Assembly (NCBI GenBank): GCA_951802425.1
Contig: OX637796.1
Location: forward strand, 3,224,001 to 3,288,000
DNA length: 64,000 bases
Direction: 5' to 3'
DNA from: Clavaria fumosa
Lineage: Eukaryota; Basidiomycota; Agaricomycetes; Agaricales; Clavariaceae
The notes beneath the pieces were generated by a model. That model had not been told where the DNA came from. It did no database searches and saw only the letters and a list, made by a program, of their open reading frames with translations. Position numbers and translations under genes: made by a program. Shown one piece after another: positions 45,314 through 57,700 of the stretch. Position 1 is the stretch's first letter. Each line of letters opens with the position of its first letter.

Positions 45314-46979
45314 TCAATCCAGCCGTGTTCGCATACTTTCTCTCCTGCCCACGTCGCTCTCTCTCCTGGCAGAGTCGCTTTCTCTTCTATGCCTCCCATG
45401 CACCCGTCTGACAATCCACAATTCCTTCTTGTCGCCTAACCCTAGTGGACCTCCCCGGCTCAGCGGCACAGCCGTCATCACACCATACCCAAAATCAGCC
45501 ATTATCTTGAACACGTGTGACGTGAAGGCATTGGTTTCGGCCTGGTCCAATGCTGGGAGCCCAGCGACGCTGTTCAGCTCCAGGAAGCTTTGCCCGGAAG
45601 AAATACCAACGTACGTATACGCCGACCGGACATCTCGATGATGTATTCGCCGTCCTCTAAGGCACGGTCTATCGAGATCCGTCGTGGCAGCGCATTTCGC
45701 AAGCTGAGCCCCAGTGTCTCGCCGAACTCAGGTGGTGGATCGACGAATCGCAGGCGGCGCCCGCCACGAGACACGGTCGCAGTGAAAAACTCATTCCGTG
45801 ACGGGCGTGTGTCCAAGTACGGGTCGGCGGTGAACACATAGAGCGGGGACTGTTTTCAGAAAAGAAGAGGAAGGCGAAGAAGCCACAGAAGGAAATCAGT
45901 AGGAGACAACCAATATGTGGAGGACAAGAAGAGAGCTTCGCGCATTCTAAATTCCTGGCGCTTGGTCAGGAAATCGTAGCGAAGTCGGCAGAATGAGGCG
46001 TAACGCTATAGAAACTAGCAAGACGAACTGGGAGTCCCGGGTTGATGCATGTTAGAAATCTGTACCCCTGCCAGAATATCAGCATGAAATCATATGTGTG
46101 CTGACACCCGCACCTGCTTTTGGATGGAGTAAAAGATGCGGCATATGAGCCGGCGAGCGCTTTCGAAGTCACTCGAAATCAGTATCGAATGTCAAGAATT
46201 TGATGTAAATCGGGACGCACTGATTGCCGTCGCTTCCTGCGCACTTCCATGGCTGACCAACGAAGCGTGCAGACCAGTTGCCATGTTGACTTCCCCAAGT
46301 TCCTTCCGAAACGCCATGCGGCCAAATTGGAAGGACCTCTTCTCGTTGAGCTGCGGAAGCGAAAGGAATGACGTAGTTAGGAAGGCGAAAAAAAGAAGAA
46401 AGTTGAGACAACTGTCTCACAATTTATCGTATCCTGTTCAAGGACGTTTTCAAGGCAGTACTCATTGTTGCCGCGGAATTTGAGGAACATGTATTCTGGA
46501 CGCGCCAAGTCAGTTGATTAGAAGCGGGGCAAACAGACTAGAATAGTACCGGGTGCGCCTTGAATGACTCCTTGTCTCGACGGTGGTCTTGAAGACGGCC
46601 TGGAACCGGCGTCGTGTCTGTGTTCGGAAACCGGATGACCTGTAACGAAGGGACCATTTTCTGGAGGACTCGGTTTCTTCCTCATGGCTGATTTGAGAGG
46701 CCGTGAAGGGTTGCTAGAGGAGCTGGGTCTCGATGAGCCTGGATGTGGGTGCGGCGTCGGCATAGCAGTATTGGACGGATGAAGCGTGACGCCTTCCGGA
46801 ACTTGCGAGCCTCGCAAATGCTTCGGTCGAGGCATAGGCGTCCGACCTGCTGAGGTGGCGTCCCCCCATGTAGAATAAGGAGCGCCCGCTGGCCCAGGGG
46901 GTCCATAGGCTGGATTATGGTAATTAGCCTGCGGCCCGTAATAGCCGTACTGGATCTGGCCGTTGTAAGTTGCAGCCAT
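45314..46979 (-). CDS. Unknown protein with Pro-rich N-terminus and conserved-looking C-terminal domain
   Basis: Read from ATG 46979 (MAATYNGQIQYGYYGPQAN). The N-terminal 150 residues are Pro/Ser/Tyr-rich and basic (RPLKSAMRKKPSPPENGP). Middle exons (about 46130-46500) read EYMFLKFRGNNEY and PIYIKFLTFDTDFE. The C-terminal part reads NEFFTATVSRGGRRLRFVDPPP, EFGETLGLSLRNALPRRIS and EDGEYIIEI, with an intron of about 62 nt starting at GTCCGG near 45620, joined to VAGLPALDQAET, VFKIMADFGYGVMTAVPL and GPLGLGDKKELWIVRR. It ends with repeated RRES units. An alpha/beta domain is evident, but I recognise no family. It is divergent with MPC1. Confidence 0.65.
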
Positions 46980-47405
46980 TGGTGAGTGGGACGAGGAGTG
47001 AGAGGAAGAATCGGATAGCGCTCGGGGAGAGGAGGCCTACAGAAGGAAAGAGGAGTGGACACGAGGCAGATCACGTCTTGGGAAGAATGTCGCGCCACGG
47101 AAACTTCTGCGTTCTTTTTTTGTTCCTTTTTTCAAAATGTTATACAGAGAGAGCCTTCCGTACATGTTTGCCGAACGTTCGCGCTCTGATAGAACAGTGA
47201 GAGCGACGTTGACCGCCAAAACGACGTTCTTTTGTCCCTTGAGCTAGAACGGAATTGACCTTTCGCGCGGTTAATGTGGGTCACGTGATTTATAATGCCA
47301 CGTGGTTTAGCGCTGATATCACGTGTTCAGACAATCGAAAAAAAAAGGATGATTTTGGGTCCTGAATAAACTGTTTAACCTCTCGACCCCCGCCACCACC
47401 ACGTT
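46980..47405. promoter_or_regulatory. Divergent promoter with three CACGTG palindromes
   Basis: 426 bp lie between the divergent starts of the unknown gene and MPC1. CACGTG occurs at 47282-47287, 47299-47304 and 47320-47325: three perfect E-boxes in 44 bp, with start-to-start spacings of 17 and 21 bp and a TATAA between the first two. They lie 81-124 bp before the MPC1 ATG. Such sites bind bHLH factors in fungi; regulation is inferred. Confidence 0.6.
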
Positions 47406-48021
47406 ATGGCTTCCGCCATTACCGCCTGGCTACGGTCCCCTGCGGCAAGGGATTATTTCTTGAGTGCGTGCTTATCATGTGTCCAGCGCACTCTTCAGTT
47501 TCTAAATGCTCATTTAGGCACTCATTTTTGGGGTCCGGTTAGTCCTCTTTTTAATTGTCAATCGGTGTCCATCATGATAACCTCGTTTAACCTAGGTGGC
47601 AAACTGGGGCCTTCCGCTCGCTGCCCTTTCAGACTTGCGAAAGGATGAGGAGTTCATCTCGGGTACAATGACCACCGCTCTCGCTTGCTATTCGTGAGTT
47701 TGTCCGTTTTGGGTGTACATCTTGCAATTTTGTCAGCTGAATGTCGATACTCTAGGATGGTATTCATGCGTTTCGGTGGGTCTCATCCAAGATGACAGGA
47801 GATAAACAGCGCGCTCAATCCTCGTATTGACTCCAGCATGGCGCGTCCACCCGAGAAACTATTTGCTGTTCGCCTGTCATATGACAAATGCCACCGCCCA
47901 ATCAATACAAGACGCCCGTTTCATCAGGTACTGGCATTTCGGCGGTCGGGAGGAAAAAGAAAAGCAGGCACAAGCCGCAACATCGGTCGCAGACACTGAC
48001 GCAAAGAAGAGCACACCCTAG
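47406..48021 (+). CDS. MPC1: Mitochondrial pyruvate carrier subunit MPC1
   Basis: One half of the heterodimeric carrier that brings pyruvate across the inner mitochondrial membrane. Spliced protein, 126 aa: [20 protein letters not shown], intron, THFWGPV, intron, [40 protein letters not shown], intron, [21 protein letters not shown], then IRYWHFGG. The motifs THFWGP, NWGLP, DLRKDEE and RVxPRNYLL define MPC1. A charged Lys/Glu/Ala C-terminal extension follows. Introns are short GT-AG, one of them separated from the next by a short exon (MVFMRF). Confidence 0.95.
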
Positions 48022-48118
48022 CTTTGCTCCACGATCTGCGGCACAGGAGATTTTACAAAACGGAAGTCCTCTAATTATCACAGACAAATAAATTGCATTT
48101 TTGGATGGCGAGATTACA

Positions 48119-51099
48119 TCATGCTTTACCAGAAGCCGTCGTCAGCGTCTCCTCCTTTCCGCTTTTTGCCCTTGCTCTGCGCGAGAGCCTGTCGCTCATA
48201 CATCTCTGCCACCTGGTGCCCATGTTCAGCACTTGAGAGCGACCAATTTGCAAAACATTAGGTCTCACCTGGTCAGGTCCCGTCGCGTCGTCTGCATTCT
48301 TATCGTCTCGCACACGCAGGAATCGAGGGAATCGGAGGGATATACCTCGCTCATCCACCTGGATACACGCGCCCAAAATTTATTAGCTCTAAGGGATGGG
48401 GCACAACCGAAAGTGACGTGCCAATCCAAGCGCGGCGGTATACACAGGACTCAAGCTCAAGTCGGCCGTCAATACCTCCCACACGACTTTTGGTTCGAAC
48501 CAGACGTCTGGCTTCGCACCACCAGGTTTCACGTCGCCTCTGGCTTTCGCCAATTCAAGTGGCTTCAACGTGTCATAGTGTGACTGCAGAACCTCCTCAC
48601 TAAAGCCAGTGCCAATCTTGCATATAGTTTGGTATTCTTCTGAGTCACCGTCATAACAAGCAAGCAAGAAGGCGCCGTAGACATTTGTGCGTTTGCCTTT
48701 GCCGTAGTAGCCTCCAACAACGACAAGATCCAGCGAGTCGCCGACGCCAGCGAGGTAATCTTTTTTCAGCTGAGCAAGACGTCATGTGATCCGGGTTTCA
48801 AAATTGTAGGTGCAAGCCCTCATACCTTCAGCCAGTTGACACTCCGTCTACTCGGTTCGTAGAAGCTGGCATCAGTTTCTAGCATCTTCACCATCAAACC
48901 CTCACACCCATCTTTCACACTCTCCTCCAGAAAAGCTTGGATTTCCTCGGTTGTCTCGCTATCAGATGACTTGGCAAAACCAAACTCGCAATCTACTTGG
49001 CGAAAGTGCGCCCTCAACAAGTCGCGCCGCTCGCTTAAAGTCCTGTGTAGAAGGGACTTGCCCCAGACAAAAATTAGGGTGTACGAGAGCTAATGCCTCA
49101 CCAGCGACATACCTCGCCGTTGAGATAAAGCAGATCGAATGCAAAGAGACAGACACGAACTTGGATGTCCTCCACCTTGACGTCCTTCCGTTTCCGTTTA
49201 CTAAGCTCCTGGAATGGCATTAATTTCTTAGTATCTTTGTCAATAGCCACAGCTTCTGCATCCAAAACGAATGATTCGGTTTTGTCGTCGATGCACTAAC
49301 GAACACCAAAAGTTGTGAACGCGTGAACATGCACTGCAAAGTCAAGCGCACGTGAGGAAGTTGCTCCACGAGATCAGGATATTTCTTGCTCATATCCTCC
49401 GAGTTCCTGCTAAACACGCCGACAGTGCCATTCGATAGCCTGTGGACCTGGACAGAAGCTTGAATTCGTGCTAGTCCATGCAAGCAACAATGAATGATAC
49501 CTGTGCACGCTCCCCATCGTATTTGTACTCGCATGTGAACCGTTTCCCTTCGAACCGATCGAGAACCTCACCGATCGCCTTGGTCGGCTTAGCCAGCATC
49601 GGTTTTAACGGGACGCCCGGAGTGAGACTGCAGTGATTACCGAGGTTCTCCATGCCATGCTCAAGGAGGGCAGGGATGACAAGGTCGTAGTTAGGCAATT
49701 CGCTACGAACAAGAAATTAGAGCGGTGAAAGAATGCTTGTGGCGCAGAAAATGATTAAACCTGTAGACCCGTTTGATGACTTCGGAGGCATGTTCTAGTC
49801 TCGAAGATAGTTTTTCGTTACTCCATTTCTTATCAGCTGGCGGGATTTTGCGGTTAGGTAAATCTAGAGTAGGGTTGGAGCTGAAGCGCGCACCACGTTC
49901 TCTCTCAGCTAGCACAGCTGCGTGAGCGAGCGCAACAAGCACCGTCCGCTCCGCGTTCCCGATTCTCAGCTTTCCCTCTAGACTTCGCACTATGTATTTC
50001 GCCTCAAAATCTTGACACGAGGCGAGGAGTTTGGTGATGATCGAGACTTTCTTGGCCTGAGACTGTGACATGGCAGAACGGTGACGATTTGTACAGTGTT
50101 AAGCTGTCTGAAGATCTTACTGAATGTCCAGAACTCAGCGCAATTTCCCTTAAGTTGGAGAAGACAAAAGGAACTGTGAGAGGTTTCGGTTTGAACAGCG
50201 TCTTCTGGTTGTTTTTCGAATGCTGCGAGTCGTATGAGCCGAACGTCCGAGCCCCGAAGAGGACGGCCATCGCTTACCATGGCTACGAGACCTAGATCCC
50301 CTTCCTTCTTGAGATCGGCTTTGATGAGGGCTAGGCTTCTGCCCGTGGACTCTGCAATAGCCTTCACAAGCAGACTTTCACCAATGCCAAGCTCCACACC
50401 AACATAGTCAGGGCTCAACTTGACGTTCGTCAGTTAGACGTAGATTGGCGCGTGATAACACATACCCGATTTATACAAAGGTATACTGATTGCAATAGCG
50501 ACTTGCTATCTCCTGCGGCACTCCGTTGGATCACGAGTAGCAAAAATGCTGTGAGGATGGAGGTCTTCTCTAGACGCTTTGTTGTCCCTTCGATATGGGA
50601 AAATGTTTTCGTGAGTGCTGCATAAGGTACGCTGGCATACGAGAGTGAATTTCAGGATGAAGCAGTGAAGTGTTGATGAGTACGGATCACCGAGTTTCCA
50701 ACCGCCCGGGACGTCCACGTCATCTTTCCATGCCAACGCAGCTTCAGCACTATACCGCTAGTCAACATCACGAGGGTGACAGCTCAGATGCGCTCACCTC
50801 TTGGAAGAGCCATCCGCGTCTTCATCCAGTGGGGGCTTTGGAGATTCACTGCCAGATGAGGGCGGCTTGGACGCGACGGAAGGTGACGAGGCTCTTGGTG
50901 TCTGTGCAATTGCGTCGACACTTTTCTCTTTCTCTTCGTCTGATTCTACAACTCGACGCTTCTTGTTCGCGGGACGAATAGCTGGATCGAACGAGCCACC
51001 TGCGGGTTCAGCCTCCTTCTTACTCTTCTTCTTGTTACCACCCCAGAATTCGGCAAGATTCGCCTGCTGTGGTGGCGCACTCTTAAAGCTTTTCGGCAT
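48119..51099 (-). CDS. CDC9: DNA ligase I (ATP-dependent)
   Basis: Seals Okazaki fragments and repair nicks. Read from ATG 51099: [21 protein letters not shown], where QANLAEFW is a PCNA-interacting (PIP) box, then a basic nuclear region ([12 protein letters not shown]). The DNA-binding domain follows ([20 protein letters not shown]). The adenylation domain has the catalytic lysine in [11 protein letters not shown] (motif I), then [16 protein letters not shown] and [13 protein letters not shown], and later [11 protein letters not shown] and WLKVKKDYL (motif V region). The OB domain includes [21 protein letters not shown]. It ends [20 protein letters not shown] and a Lys-rich tail, with TGA at 48119-48121. 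Length about 800 aa. An in-frame upstream extension to 51345 could give a mitochondrial form. Confidence 0.94.
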
Positions 51100-51519
51100 A
51101 TCGAAGAATTTACCTGTCCTGTGGTCGTCAGCACCCTGATTTGTGAAAATGGGGAACGGACCCAGCGTCAATTGACGACTCATACGCACGCGTCGAAGAC
51201 ACGTCACAAACATGCGTACACTGACGCGTTCACCGAGCTCAGTAGTGTATATCATGCATGGGCCATGATATCTGGCGTCGGTTCCAATGGCCAACGTTTT
51301 ACTTAGCCGTAGACTCCCTTCCAAGCGGTTTAAGGTACAGTACAAATATGCGCTTCGTGCACAATAAGTTGAATAACGTATTACGTAAGCAGGGAAGGCA
51401 CATCCGGCGAATCCCGACTACTGTACAGTCGTGCCCGGCATACTTCCCACGACCGACCAATCCATCCATCACAGCGTCGTGACGCCTATTGCACCTCTCT
51501 AGTATCGCGATCAAACGAC
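51100..51519. promoter_or_regulatory. Divergent region between CDC9 and RPS11
   Basis: 420 bp between divergent starts. Part of it (51100-51345) is open in frame with DNA ligase on the minus strand. No separate gene is seen. Confidence 0.45.
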
Positions 51520-52265
51520 ATGGCTGAGCAAGTCCGTTGATTGTTTTCGAGCGCACCAATGTCGTCCTGACCTTCATACAATCAGATTGAGAAGGCGTTC
51601 CAAAAGCAACATCTGTTCCAGAATGCTAAGATTCGTGGTGAGGGTTACATGGCACCGTCGCACTCTCTGTTCTCCTGATATTTCGGTGGTCCAGGAGGCA
51701 AGAAGGTGTCGGCTAAAGAAAAGCGGTGGTACAAGGATGTTGGTTTAGGATTCAAGACGCCAGCCGAAGCTATCAGTGGAACTTACATTGGTGTGTTTGT
51801 TGGCTGAGGTTTATTAAAGACAGACGATTCACTTCCCTCAATTTGGTAGATAAGAAATGTCCGTTCACCGGAAACGTATCTATACGTGGTCGCATTCTCA
51901 CCGGCAAAGTCATGTCTACCAAAATGGCTCGCACAATAATCATCCGCCGAGACTACCTGCATTACATCCCTAAATACAGTGCGTATCATTGTGGTTGTGG
52001 TATTTTTGTGTAGCCTCTGAACCAACTTGCGGCATAGACCGTTACGAAAAACGTCACAAGAATCTGGCAGCCCATGTCTCACCCTGTTTCCGCGTGGAGG
52101 TCGGTGACACCGTGACTGTTGGTTAGTTGTTGCGACGTCGACAAGCACGCATAACCTGATTGTTGTGATCTAGGGCAGTGCCGACCGTTATCAAAAACCG
52201 TGCGGTTCAATGTCCTTCGCGTATCGAAGAACAAAGCCTCAACCAAGTCATTTGGCAAGTTTTAG
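51520..52265 (+). CDS. RPS11: 40S ribosomal protein S11 (uS17)
   Basis: Cytosolic small-subunit ribosomal protein of the uS17 family. The spliced protein of 154 aa starts MAEQ, intron, [38 protein letters not shown] segment (here [12 protein letters not shown]), intron, [39 protein letters not shown], intron, [36 protein letters not shown], ending [11 protein letters not shown] and TAG. All introns are GT-AG and in phase. The very early first intron, after four codons, is typical of fungal ribosomal protein genes. Confidence 0.97.
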
Positions 52266-52688
52266 GATGTCTAGACCATCATTCATATATTTTTTTGCAC
52301 GTTGCATGTATTCCTTGTTCGCTGCCCAATGCAATGCGGTCGCCTACATATGGTTACATACGGCTTTCATTGATGACAGGTGCTCTGCACATACCTTTCA
52401 GGTTTCTCAAACCAAACCAAAAAGATCAGAAGTGGTCAAAACAAACGTAAAGCACCATTTTCCCCGGGTTGACAACGCTCATCGTCGGAGCGCGTGGGCA
52501 TGGTCGCAGTTTGACAACATTAGCAGTGCACTCACGAACCAAGCAACATCTACCGCCTTACCTAGCGATTATACTTCCGATTCGCATCCAAACTGGCGCC
52601 AACACTGCTTTCCGTCCTCACAAGCAGACTTTCCAGGTCACGGCTTCAATCACCTCAACCGGGAAGCTCTTCGCAAACCGCAACCACA
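52266..52688. other. RPS11 3' region and phosphatase promoter
   Basis: This is 423 bp between plus-strand genes. Overlapping ORFs at 52178-52863 are out of frame with both neighbours and resemble nothing. Confidence 0.5.
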
Positions 52689-54283
52689 ATGGGTCAACCT
52701 ATATCGAAGAGGAGCGGGAAGGAAAAGGAAAAGGAGAAGGAGAAAGAAAAGGACAAGAACTCTCCAGTCAATCCCTCATCCGTCGTTGATCCGCCACCAC
52801 CTGAAGTTCTGCACTCAAGACCATCTGGCACTCCCTCCGACTCGACGGCACCGGAGACAGTAACCAGTAGCACACCCTCTATAAGTGTGTCAGATCCAAA
52901 TGGCGTCGCAATGACGCCTAGTGGGAGCGGCTCTCAACCTCCTGGTTCTCCGGCATCTGGTTCTTCAAAGCTGGGCTCATCAACGCCAAACGCCCAGTCA
53001 CCCGCTACTGCGAGTTCTCCGCTTCCCTCGGCCGCTGTCAAAATCCTTCCCCCGCCCCTAGATATTCCCGTCACGCAAACCATCCTCAACAACCCTAGCG
53101 GATCGTCATACACCAGTTCCAGCTTCTACACTCCCCCCACAGGTAGCGTTGACTTGTCCTCTTCGGTCGGTAACGGAGCCAAGACTCAGTCCACCAAGCC
53201 GCTTGACGTCGATGACATGATACAGCGGCTCCTGGATGTTGGCTATACCGGAAAAGTCAGCAAATCTCTGTGCCTGAAAAACCACGAGATAACCGCAATA
53301 TGCCACGCCGCACGGGAGGTCTTCCTCAACCAACCCAGTCTGGTTGAGTTATCTCCTCCCGTAAAGATTGTTGGGGACGTTCACGGGCAATACTCCGATC
53401 TCATACGACTTTTCGAGATGTGTGGTTTCCCTCCGGATGCCAATTATCTGTTCCTCGGTGACTATGTCGATCGAGGGAAGCAAAGCCTGGAGACCATCTT
53501 ACTTCTTCTGTGTTACAAATTGAAATATCCTGAGAATTTTTTCCTTCTACGAGGAAACCATGAATGTGCTAGCGTTACGAGGGGTGCGTTCCCTACAGAC
53601 TCCTTGAATGCTGCGCTCACGTCTCCTAGTTTATGGATTCTACGATGAATGCAAACGAAGGTGTAACATTAGAATGTGGAAAACGTTTACTGACGTTTTC
53701 AACTGTCTGCCTATCGCTGCCATCGTCGCATCCAAAATCTTCTGCGTGCATGGAGGATTGTCACCTTCCCTGCACTCCATGGATGATATCAAACGTATAC
53801 AACGACCAACAGATGTTCCAGATTACGGGCTGTTGAATGACTTACTATGGTCGGACCCATCGGACACTGCGCATGATTGGGAAGACAACGAGCGTGGCGT
53901 CAGTTATTGTTTTGGGAAGGCCGTTCTTAACAGTTTTCTTACGCAACATGACTTGGATCTGATATGTCGAGCGCACATGGTTGTTGAAGATGGATACGAG
54001 TTCTGGAACGACCGAACGCTGGTTACGGTATTCAGCGCCCCTAATTATTGTGGCGGTGAGTCTTTTGCCCTCGCAATCATTCTTGCCACTAAAGGAAGTG
54101 TGTAGAGTTTGACAATTATGGCGCATGCATGAGGTTTTTACAGTGCCACTTTGTCACCACTTCAGTTCTCATATAGTTCCTCGCAGCGTATCGGGCGATC
54201 TATTGTGCGCATTTGAACTATTGAAGCCTTTAGATGGTCCAGCGTTACGTAAAGAGATGACCAAAGCCAAACGGAAGAGGTAG
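52689..54283 (+). CDS. PPZ1: Ppz-type Ser/Thr protein phosphatase (PP1 family)
   Basis: Fungal PP1-like phosphatase controlling cation homeostasis and cell-wall integrity. The start MGQPISKR gives Gly2 for N-myristoylation. A Lys/Glu run and a Ser/Pro-rich N-terminal extension of about 165 aa follow. The catalytic core is [20 protein letters not shown], then [72 protein letters not shown] and [17 protein letters not shown]. All metal-binding and catalytic residues of PPP phosphatases are present. The last exon reads [19 protein letters not shown] and ends KAKRKR, TAG at 54281-54283. The N-terminal extension and the end [11 protein letters not shown] separate it from PP1 (Glc7). Three introns. 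Confidence 0.93.
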
Positions 54284-54734
54284 AATTCACTCTCCATGAT
54301 CACTATTCCGCTTCTGATTATTTCACACCCTGGCAGTGTGATGGCGACCGCGTCTTGATCGTACTGCTTTGTGGGTTCTTCCCCTTGGAGACATCTTGTC
54401 TTGTGATTAAACCTCAGCGCACAGCCGTAGACCTGTGCTCTGGGTCTGGTCGGCCGCAATGTTCGGTCGGTGTAGCTTGGGTGCTATTTTTCTTTCGTTT
54501 TTCTCAACTGTTTGTAATCACAACCGTATTTTACCTCTGCTCTCGAATCTGGACGTGGGTTTGTAATTAGTATCTGTTCTTTCACGGTGTGTTGTGTAGT
54601 ACAACTGGTCACTTTAATGGCCTTATATTTATATGCTCCAATCTTCTCTGCGATAAATGTCGACCAATGGTCCTTGCGCGTGACGCAACTTTGTGATATC
54701 AGCACGGTACCAAGTACTACCAACCTACACCGAT
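54284..54734. other. Phosphatase 3' region and DDB1 promoter
   Basis: This is 451 bp between plus-strand genes, T-rich in the first half. No additional gene is seen. Confidence 0.5.
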
Positions 54735-57700
54735 ATGAGGCTCGTCGCGACTTTTCATCCGCCAACTTGTGTCATCAGATCATTAAAGTGCAACCTTACC
54801 GACGAACCAGTTGAGCACCTGTTGCTTGCCAAACCGAGCAGAGTTGAGGTCCACAGTCTGCTGCCGGAGGGTTTGCGACACGAATGTGGCGTCGACATTT
54901 GGGGCAGAATCATCGCGCTGAGGGCAGTCCCGGTGCCGGCAAGTTTCTAATGTATTACGCGTGAGACAGGTCTCTGATTGATTTGCTGGACTAGGGCTCG
55001 CGGAGGTGCAATGTTCTAGTCATGTTGGACCACCCCGACCCCCAACTTCTCTTCTTCAAGTATGAGGCATCGGCGACTGGGTCTGGCATGCTGCGCGACG
55101 TGCAACGGGTGCCCTTGTACGAACGAAGCCCCCGACAAGCGGAATTTTTTAACGACGTTCTGCTGCATCACTCGGGGAAGCTAGGCGTCGTAAGCTGTTA
55201 TGCCGGCAAGCTCAAGTTCCTATTCTTAAACGATGGAATGTGCCACTCCGACGTCGATGTCCCGTGCGTCACAGCATCGAGATGTGCAATTTTAACTTTC
55301 GGTGCTTACTGCTGTCTCTGATCACTCAGAATCATCGAGATCAATCTCCTCAGCGTGTGCTTCTTGGATACGGATGATCCTTTTAGCATCGCAATGCTCT
55401 TTCTCGACAATAAGGAGCGCGTACAGCTTCATGCTCGCGACATCTGTGATGATATAAAAGCTTCTCGGGTTGAACTGTCTCCGGGGACTTCGTCCTTGCT
55501 GTTACCTACACTCGTGCCTCCCAACCTTTTTTACCTGCCTGATGCCGTCCCTTCTCTTATTCCCGTTCCGCCATTGTCAAAAGAAGGATTTGCTGGTGGC
55601 GTCCTTATTGTGGGAGGAATGGAGATTGTGCTGTACGAAGTCGCCCCCGTTGACTCGCAATTGAAGCACAGGGGTAGACAGGAACGCCTCCGGCAGAAGC
55701 GAAAGAGCCTTGACAAAACTAAGGTGGATCAGGCGAAAGAGAAAGAACGGGAGATCAAACGTCGGAGAGCGAAAGCTACCATCACTTGGCCGTGGAGTAA
55801 TGTCACTGCGTGAGTCTCGACCTTCTGTCGGCTCTAACAAATCTACTCGCTCCACGAAATCACTTTTGCTGACTTGCTGCACCATCCCCTAGATGGTGTG
55901 AGGCTGGCCAAAATCCGAGCAGATATCTGATCGGTGACGTATTCGGGAGGATTCAAATGCTTTGGCTTGAAGCAATGGCCCCAGAAAGAAGTAGCCTTCA
56001 GCTCGTGCATCTAGGCGAGGTCAGTTTTGCATTCTTTTAGTAGTGGACTTAATCACTTCATCCAACATCAAGGCTTCACCTCCAGCCTGTTTGACTTACT
56101 TGTCGAACCAAGTCCTGTTCCTAGGATCTTACCTCGGCGACTCTCAGCTGCTACGAGTGGAAATTACCCCAGTTTCCCTCGAAAACTACTCCGCTCTCCC
56201 CTTACCGCCTGATGTCAAAGCCATGCGTGAATCTGACTTGCTCTTAATGGCGTCCTCAAAGGGCAAGGCAAAAGCTGAATCAAGCATCAAAGGTTCGATC
56301 GTTTCTGTGCAAGGTAGACGCCTCAGTGTGTTGGAATCGTTCAAGAATATATCCCCTATATCGGATGCCGTCCTCGTTGACCCCGATGGTTCCCAGCAGG
56401 TAAGTGGGAATTCCCTCGTCCGGATACCAGGCGCTGAACGTGCAGTATAGCCCAGCGTCGTTACGTGCTCTGGAGCCGGTAATACAGGTTCCATCAATGT
56501 CATCCGCAAAGGGACCGACTTTGAGAAATCAGCCGTCATTGAGGGATTTCAAAATGTGATTAACATCTGGCCGATACGCGCACACTTTGAAGACGAGTAA
56601 GTTTCGCAAGGTTATATCTTATCACAGTTAATCCCACTTATCCTTCAAGGTTTGACACTCATATCCTCGTATCGACGACTCAAGAATCTGTCTTGTTGCG
56701 CCTGGGTCTGTCACATGTGGAGACGAGCGCTAATGGCTTTGTTACGGACGTACCGACCCTCGCCTTTAGCAACGTCCTTCAGCGTATTCCTAAAACACAC
56801 GGTCAAAATACCTCAAGATACCTCGATTCTTCGCTTGTCGTGCAAGTGACACCCACCGCGGTGACGGTCTGCGATTTTGACTTCTCGATTGATGCGTATA
56901 CTCGAGTCCACCAATGGACCACGGGTTCGATGGCCGCTTCGGATCCGACCTGGAGAGATCGAGAAATAGTCGCTGCCAGTATTAATCCCAGTCAAATTGT
57001 GCTAGGATTAAGCGGATCCAGGTTGGCTATCTGTAACATGTCCGAGAGTGGCGAAATCCGCGCAACGTACGTTTTCGACTGGAACATTTCTACTTAGCAC
57101 TGGAATCTACGATCCACAGGCATCACGATTTTCTAGGCCACGAAATTGCTGCGGTTTCATGTGCTCCGTTGGACCCACAAGACAAGTGGTCGATCTATAT
57201 CGTGGTCGCCTTCTGGGTATCTCATCGCGTCGAGATATTGCGCCTAGATGCAGATACCTATCTGGCACCCGTGTGCAAGACTACCTTGCCAGCGTTGCCC
57301 AGATCCGTGCTTTTGTACAAATTCGACAACTCAATGGAATCGAGTTGCCACCCACGCCTGCTTGCCGCGCTAGCCGATGGGACATTAATGCATGCTGAAT
57401 TCAAGGACAACAACTTATGTAACGAGAAGTTTATTTCTCTCGGTGTTGCCCCAGTCAGTTTGGCCGCAACTGAGGTGGAAGGGAAGAGGGCATTGTTTCT
57501 GTGTGGCAGCAGACCAGCGACGCTAGCCTGGGATCGAGAGAGCTTACAACATTCGCCGGTGTTGCTGAAGGTCAGGTTACACACGATCTCTCTGAGATGA
57601 AGTCTACTGATCCTGATTCTGTAGGATATTGTGGCCGCGTCGCGGCTTCATTCCCAGTCTTTTCCGTCGTGCCTCGTCGTGGCCGTCGATTCCGGGTTAC

